Shown: piece by piece, positions 5,118 through 7,800 of the stretch
Layout of the letters: every line of letters starts with the position of its first letter
How positions within the stretch are numbered: position 1 is the stretch's first letter
Source of the DNA: CAZTVF01 sp964616985
Lineage (GTDB): Bacteria > Planctomycetota > Phycisphaerae > SM23-33
Assembly (NCBI GenBank): GCA_964616985.1
Contig: CAZTVF010000175.1
Location: 1 to 7,800, forward strand
Direction of reading: 5' to 3'
DNA length: 7,800 nt
The notes under the pieces: model-generated
Told to the model about the DNA's origin: nothing
The model's input: the letters and a program-made list of their open reading frames with translations, nothing else
Database searches by the model: none
Program-made: the position numbers and the translations under genes

Positions 5118-6841
5118 TTACAGCACCACGTCGCGGTTGTGGTAGTGCGTGTGCAGAAGGTGATGGCTCTTCTCGCCCAGGGGCTTGCCCAGGAATTCCT
5201 GGTAGAGCCGCTGCACGCTCATGTTGCCGTGGCTGGTGCGGACGGTCTCGGTGTGGTCGATCTTGTACAGCGCCTTCATGCGCGAGCCCACCGCCTCCAG
5301 GTCCGTGCCGAACGGCTGGCCGCCGCCGGCGATGCACCCGCCGGGGCAGGTCATGATCTCGATGAAGTGCAGGTCCTTGCGGCCCGCACGGATTTCCCCC
5401 AGCAGCTTGGCCGCGTTGCCCAGCCCGCTGGCCACGGCCACGCCGACCTCGATGCCGTCGACATTCACGCGGGCTTCCTTCACGCCTTCGAGGCCGCGGA
5501 CGGCCTTGATGTCCAGCCGCTTGAGCTCGGTGCCCGTCAGCAGGTAATGCGCGGTCCGCAGGGCCGCCTCCATCACGCCGCCGGTGGCGCCGAACAGCTT
5601 GCCGGCCGTGCTCCGCTCGCCAAACGGCGTGTCGGCGGGCTCGGGGGCGATGTTGTCCAGGTCCAACCCGCGAAGGCGGATGATGCGGGCCAGCTCGCGC
5701 GTCGTCAGCACCGCGTCCACGTCCTGCACGCCGTCGTGGCCCATCTCGCCGCGCTGGCACTCGAACTTCTTGGCCGTGCACGGCATGACCGAGACGCTGA
5801 ATATCTTCTTGGGATCGATGCCTTCGCGCTGGGCGAAGAAGCTCTTGATCAGCGCGCCCATCATCTGCTGGGGGCTCTTGCAGGTGGACAGGTTGGCGAT
5901 GAAGTCCGGGTGGAACTCCTCGACGTACTTGATCCAGCCCGGCGAGCAGCTGGTCAGCATCGGCAGCGCCCCGCCGGTCTGAACGCGGTGCACCAGTTCG
6001 CTGGCCTCTTCCATGATCGTCAGGTCGGCGGTGAACGACGTGTCGAACACCCGCTTGAAGCCCAGCTGCCGCATCGCCGCCGTCATCGCCCCGCAGATGT
6101 CCTTGCCGGGCTTGATGCCGAATTCCTCAGCCAGCGTGACCGACACGGCCGGGGCGTGCTGCACGACCACGTACTTCTCGGGGTCGTTGAGGGCGTTGAG
6201 CACTTCCTTGATGTAGCTCTGCTCGCGAAGGGCGCCCGTGGGGCAGACCATGATGCACTGCCCGCAGTTGATGCAGCNNNNNNNNNNTTGAGGCCATGGT
6301 CGAAGGCCGTGCCCACCTGCGCCTTGGAGCCGCGGTTGATGAAGTCGATGGCGGCCACGCCCTGCACCTCTTCGCACACGCGGACGCAGCGCCCGCACAG
6401 GATGCACTTGGCCGGGTCGCGGACGATGGAGGGGCTGGAGGTGTCGACGCAGTAGTCGTTCTTGTCGCCGGTGTAGCGGCGGTCGCGCACGCCGTGCTCC
6501 TCGGCCAGCTTCTGCAGGCCGCAGTTGCGGTTGCGGACGCAGTAGAGGCAGTCGTCGGGATGGTTGGCCAGCAGCAGCTCCACCACCGTCTTGCGGGCGC
6601 GGACGACGCGCTGCGAGTGCGTCTTGATCTTCATGCCCTCGGCCACCGGGTAGGCGCAGCTGGGGACGAGGTTGCGCGAGCCGGCCAGCTCCACCACGCA
6701 CAGGCGGCAGGCGCCCGTGGGGAAGAGGTTGCTCATGTGGCACAGCGTCGGCACGTTGATGCCCGCGCGCCGCAGGGCGCTGAGGATCGTCTCGCCGGGC
6801 TTGGCCTGGATGAATCGGTCGTTGACTTCAATCGTTATCAC
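5118..6841 (-). CDS. hydA: [FeFe]-hydrogenase catalytic subunit HydA (interrupted by an assembly gap)
   Basis: Catalyses reversible H2 oxidation/proton reduction at the H-cluster, as the catalytic subunit of a cytoplasmic NAD(P)/ferredoxin-linked complex. From GTG 6841: an N-terminal [2Fe-2S] domain (Cys34, 45, 48, 62), the His-Cys3 [4Fe-4S] site HX3CX2CX5C (His94, Cys98, 101, 107), then CILCGRCVRVC (Cys146, 149, 152, 156). After the N run at 6278-6287 come the second ferredoxin motif CINCGQCIMVC and the H-cluster domain: L1 TSCSPGW (5954-5934), L2 MPCTAKKFE (5786-5760), L3 ending in CPGGCIAGGG (5360-5319), and a fused small-subunit-like C-terminus. The conserved proton-path stretch TIMEEASELV is present. 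Allowing four residues for the gap gives about 573 residues, matching Clostridium pasteurianum CpI (574). The apparent frame change at the N run is a gap artefact, so this is one gene. L1 has Ser where TSCCPGW is canonical. Confidence 0.96.
6278..6287. other. Assembly gap (10 N) inside hydA
   Basis: Ten N bases separate the coding frame ending ...FDHGL from the frame beginning CINCGQC. The frames join only if the true number of missing bases is 2 modulo 3. In CpI four residues separate the aligned positions, which predicts 8 missing bases. The 10-N run is therefore a placeholder and not a real frameshift. Confidence 0.95.
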
Positions 6842-6854
6842 GGATGCTTCCTTT
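6842..6854 (-). promoter_or_regulatory. Ribosome-binding site fixing the GTG start of hydA
   Basis: On the coding strand AAGGAAG (6853-6847) lies 5 bases before GTG at 6841-6839. No ATG is available at the family's usual N-terminus, and the peptide VITIEVNDRF that begins there matches the first beta strand of the [2Fe-2S] domain, so this site decides the start. Confidence 0.7.
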
Positions 6855-6864
6855 ACTCTCAGGA

Positions 6865-6933
6865 GGGTGGCGGCCTTCCCAGGCCACCGCCCTCGCGCCA
6901 CTGGGAGGCGGCGGCCCCGCAAGGCCGCCACCC
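6865..6933. repeat. GC-rich imperfect inverted repeat between hydB and hydA
   Basis: Arms at 6865-6891 and 6907-6933 are reverse complements at 22 of 27 positions, starting with 13 matching bases (GGGTGGCGGCCTT), and enclose a 15-base loop. The repeat fills most of the 105-base space between the hydB stop and the hydA start and ends 11 bases before the hydA ribosome-binding site. It could be a small mobile palindrome or an mRNA hairpin that modulates the HydB:HydA ratio. No T-run follows on the coding strand, so it does not look like a classical intrinsic terminator. Confidence 0.7.
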
Positions 6934-6946
6934 CAGATGAGGACCT

Positions 6947-7800
6947 TTAGGCTTCCACGACCACCGCTTTGGCGGGGCAGACTTCCACGCACGTTCCGCA
7001 GGCGATGCACTTGTCGGGCACGATGTAATGCGGGCTCTTGGGGGCGCCCATGATCGCCTTCGTCGGGCACTTCTTGGCGCACAGCGTACAGCCCTTGCAG
7101 GCCTCGGCCTTGATCGTGAAACGGCGAAGCTCGGTGCACGCCCCGGCCGGGCAGCGCCGCTCGTACACGTGCGCCTCGTACTCGTCGCGGAACCACCGCA
7201 GCGTGCTGAGCACCGGGCTGGGCGCGGTCTGGCCCAAGCCGCACAGGCTGGTGTCCTTGATGACCTCGGCCAGGCGGTTGAGGTACATGATGCCCTTGAA
7301 ACGCTCCAGGGCGTCGAGGCCCTTCTCGGTGCCGCGGCCGCGGGTGATGCGCTGCAGGATCTCCAGCATGCGACGCGTGCCCTCGCGGCACGGAATGCAC
7401 TTGCCGCAGCTTTCACGCTGGATGAAGTCCATGAAGAACTTGGCCACGTCGACCATGCAGTTGTCTTCGTCCATCACCACCAGACCGCCGGAGCCCATCA
7501 TGGCGCCGACGGTCTTGAGCGATTCGTAGTCCACATCGATGTCCAAGTGCTGGTCGGGGATGCAGCCACCGGACGGACCGCCGATCTGCACGGCCTTGTA
7601 CTTGCGGCCGTGGGCGATGCCACCGCCGATATCGAACACGATCTGCCGCATGCTCGTGCCCATCGCGACCTCGACCAGGCCGGTCCGTGCGACCTTGCCC
7701 GACAGGGCGAAGACCTTGGTCCCCTTGCTGGTCTTGGTGCCGACGGCGCTGAACCAGTCGGCGCCGCGGTCGACGAGCATCGGCACGTTGGCCAGCGTCT
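6947..7800 (-). CDS. hydB: NuoF/HydB-type flavoprotein subunit of [FeFe]-hydrogenase (5' end outside window)
   Basis: NADH-dehydrogenase-like subunit of a soluble multimeric [FeFe]-hydrogenase; in the family it binds FMN and NAD(P)H and passes electrons through Fe-S clusters to HydA. The frame is open to the right edge, so the start and most of the nucleotide-binding domain are missing; about 284 C-terminal residues are seen. Counting from the GTG codon at 7786 only for numbering: the NuoF-typical stretch WFSAVGTKTSKGTK near 11-24, IGGPSGGC at 68-75, the N3-type [4Fe-4S] site ESCGKCIPC (Cys127, 130, 133) with its distant Cys182 in SLCGLGQ. A C-terminal 2[4Fe-4S] ferredoxin domain follows, with CKGCTLCAKKC (230-240) and CIACGTCVEVC (260-270). 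This ferredoxin extension separates HydB/HndC-type subunits from plain complex I NuoF. The stop is TAA at 6949-6947 and hydA begins 105 bases downstream. HndC or a formate dehydrogenase beta subunit are close alternatives, but adjacency to hydA favours the hydrogenase. Confidence 0.93.
   Translation of the reverse strand, partial: TLANVPMLVDRGADWFSAVGTKTSKGTKVFALSGKVARTGLVEVAMGTSMRQIVFDIGGGIAHGRKYKAVQIGGPSGGCIPDQHLDIDVDYESLKTVGAMMGSGGLVVMDEDNCMVDVAKFFMDFIQRESCGKCIPCREGTRRMLEILQRITRGRGTEKGLDALERFKGIMYLNRLAEVIKDTSLCGLGQTAPSPVLSTLRWFRDEYEAHVYERRCPAGACTELRRFTIKAEACKGCTLCAKKCPTKAIMGAPKSPHYIVPDKCIACGTCVEVCPAKAVVVEA

Noticed and set aside
3898..5145. 415-codon + strand open frame opposite the kinase and receiver
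   Set aside because: It runs antisense through two clearly real genes and through the heptad repeat, with repetitive composition; a shadow.
4980..6455. 491-codon + strand open frame opposite hydA
   Set aside because: It crosses the N gap and the heptad tract and is antisense to a complete set of hydrogenase motifs.
6083..6931. hydA as two separate genes or a frameshifted pseudogene
   Set aside because: The frame change coincides exactly with the 10-N run, and the domains on either side join with the expected spacing, so it is an assembly gap.

Overview
The window carries one strand of genes, all read right to left, for an [FeFe]-hydrogenase. In transcription order these are: the 3' part of a NuoF/HydB-type flavoprotein subunit (7800-6947), the catalytic subunit HydA (6841-5118, crossed by a 10-N assembly gap), a stand-alone receiver protein (4956-4537), a sensorless histidine kinase (4533-3847), the H-cluster maturases HydE (3651-2602) and HydG (2344-920), and a small metallo-beta-lactamase-fold protein with a degenerate metal site (784-104). 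HydC (NuoE-like) would be expected just beyond the right edge. The maturase HydF is not in the window.

How they work together: HydB and HydA look like subunits of a soluble NAD(P)- and ferredoxin-linked multimeric hydrogenase of the HydABC type, known in other bacteria to couple H2 turnover to both carriers (electron bifurcation or confurcation). HydE and HydG are radical SAM enzymes that build the azadithiolate, CO and CN parts of the H-cluster. The receiver/kinase pair sits between the catalytic and maturation genes and has neither a sensor nor a DNA-binding domain. Receiver and kinase lie in the same reading frame, separated by a single TAG codon.

The DNA is GC-rich. Most gaps between genes hold palindromic or 7-base-periodic repeats: 31-72, 2435-2535, 3668-3843, 4978-5114 and 6865-6933. 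That style of intergenic repeat, with this gene content, suggests an anaerobic, fermentative, GC-rich bacterium. My best guess is Planctomycetota (Phycisphaerae-like), by impression only and with moderate-to-low confidence. The N run indicates a draft or metagenome-derived scaffold.

No tRNA, rRNA, CRISPR array, transposase gene or convincing promoter was seen. No gene-free stretch exceeds about 260 bases. The system itself is known; the points worth checking are the in-frame TAG between receiver and kinase, the apparently dead metallo-beta-lactamase-fold protein downstream of hydG, the TSCSPGW variant in HydA, and the repeats packed into the operon.
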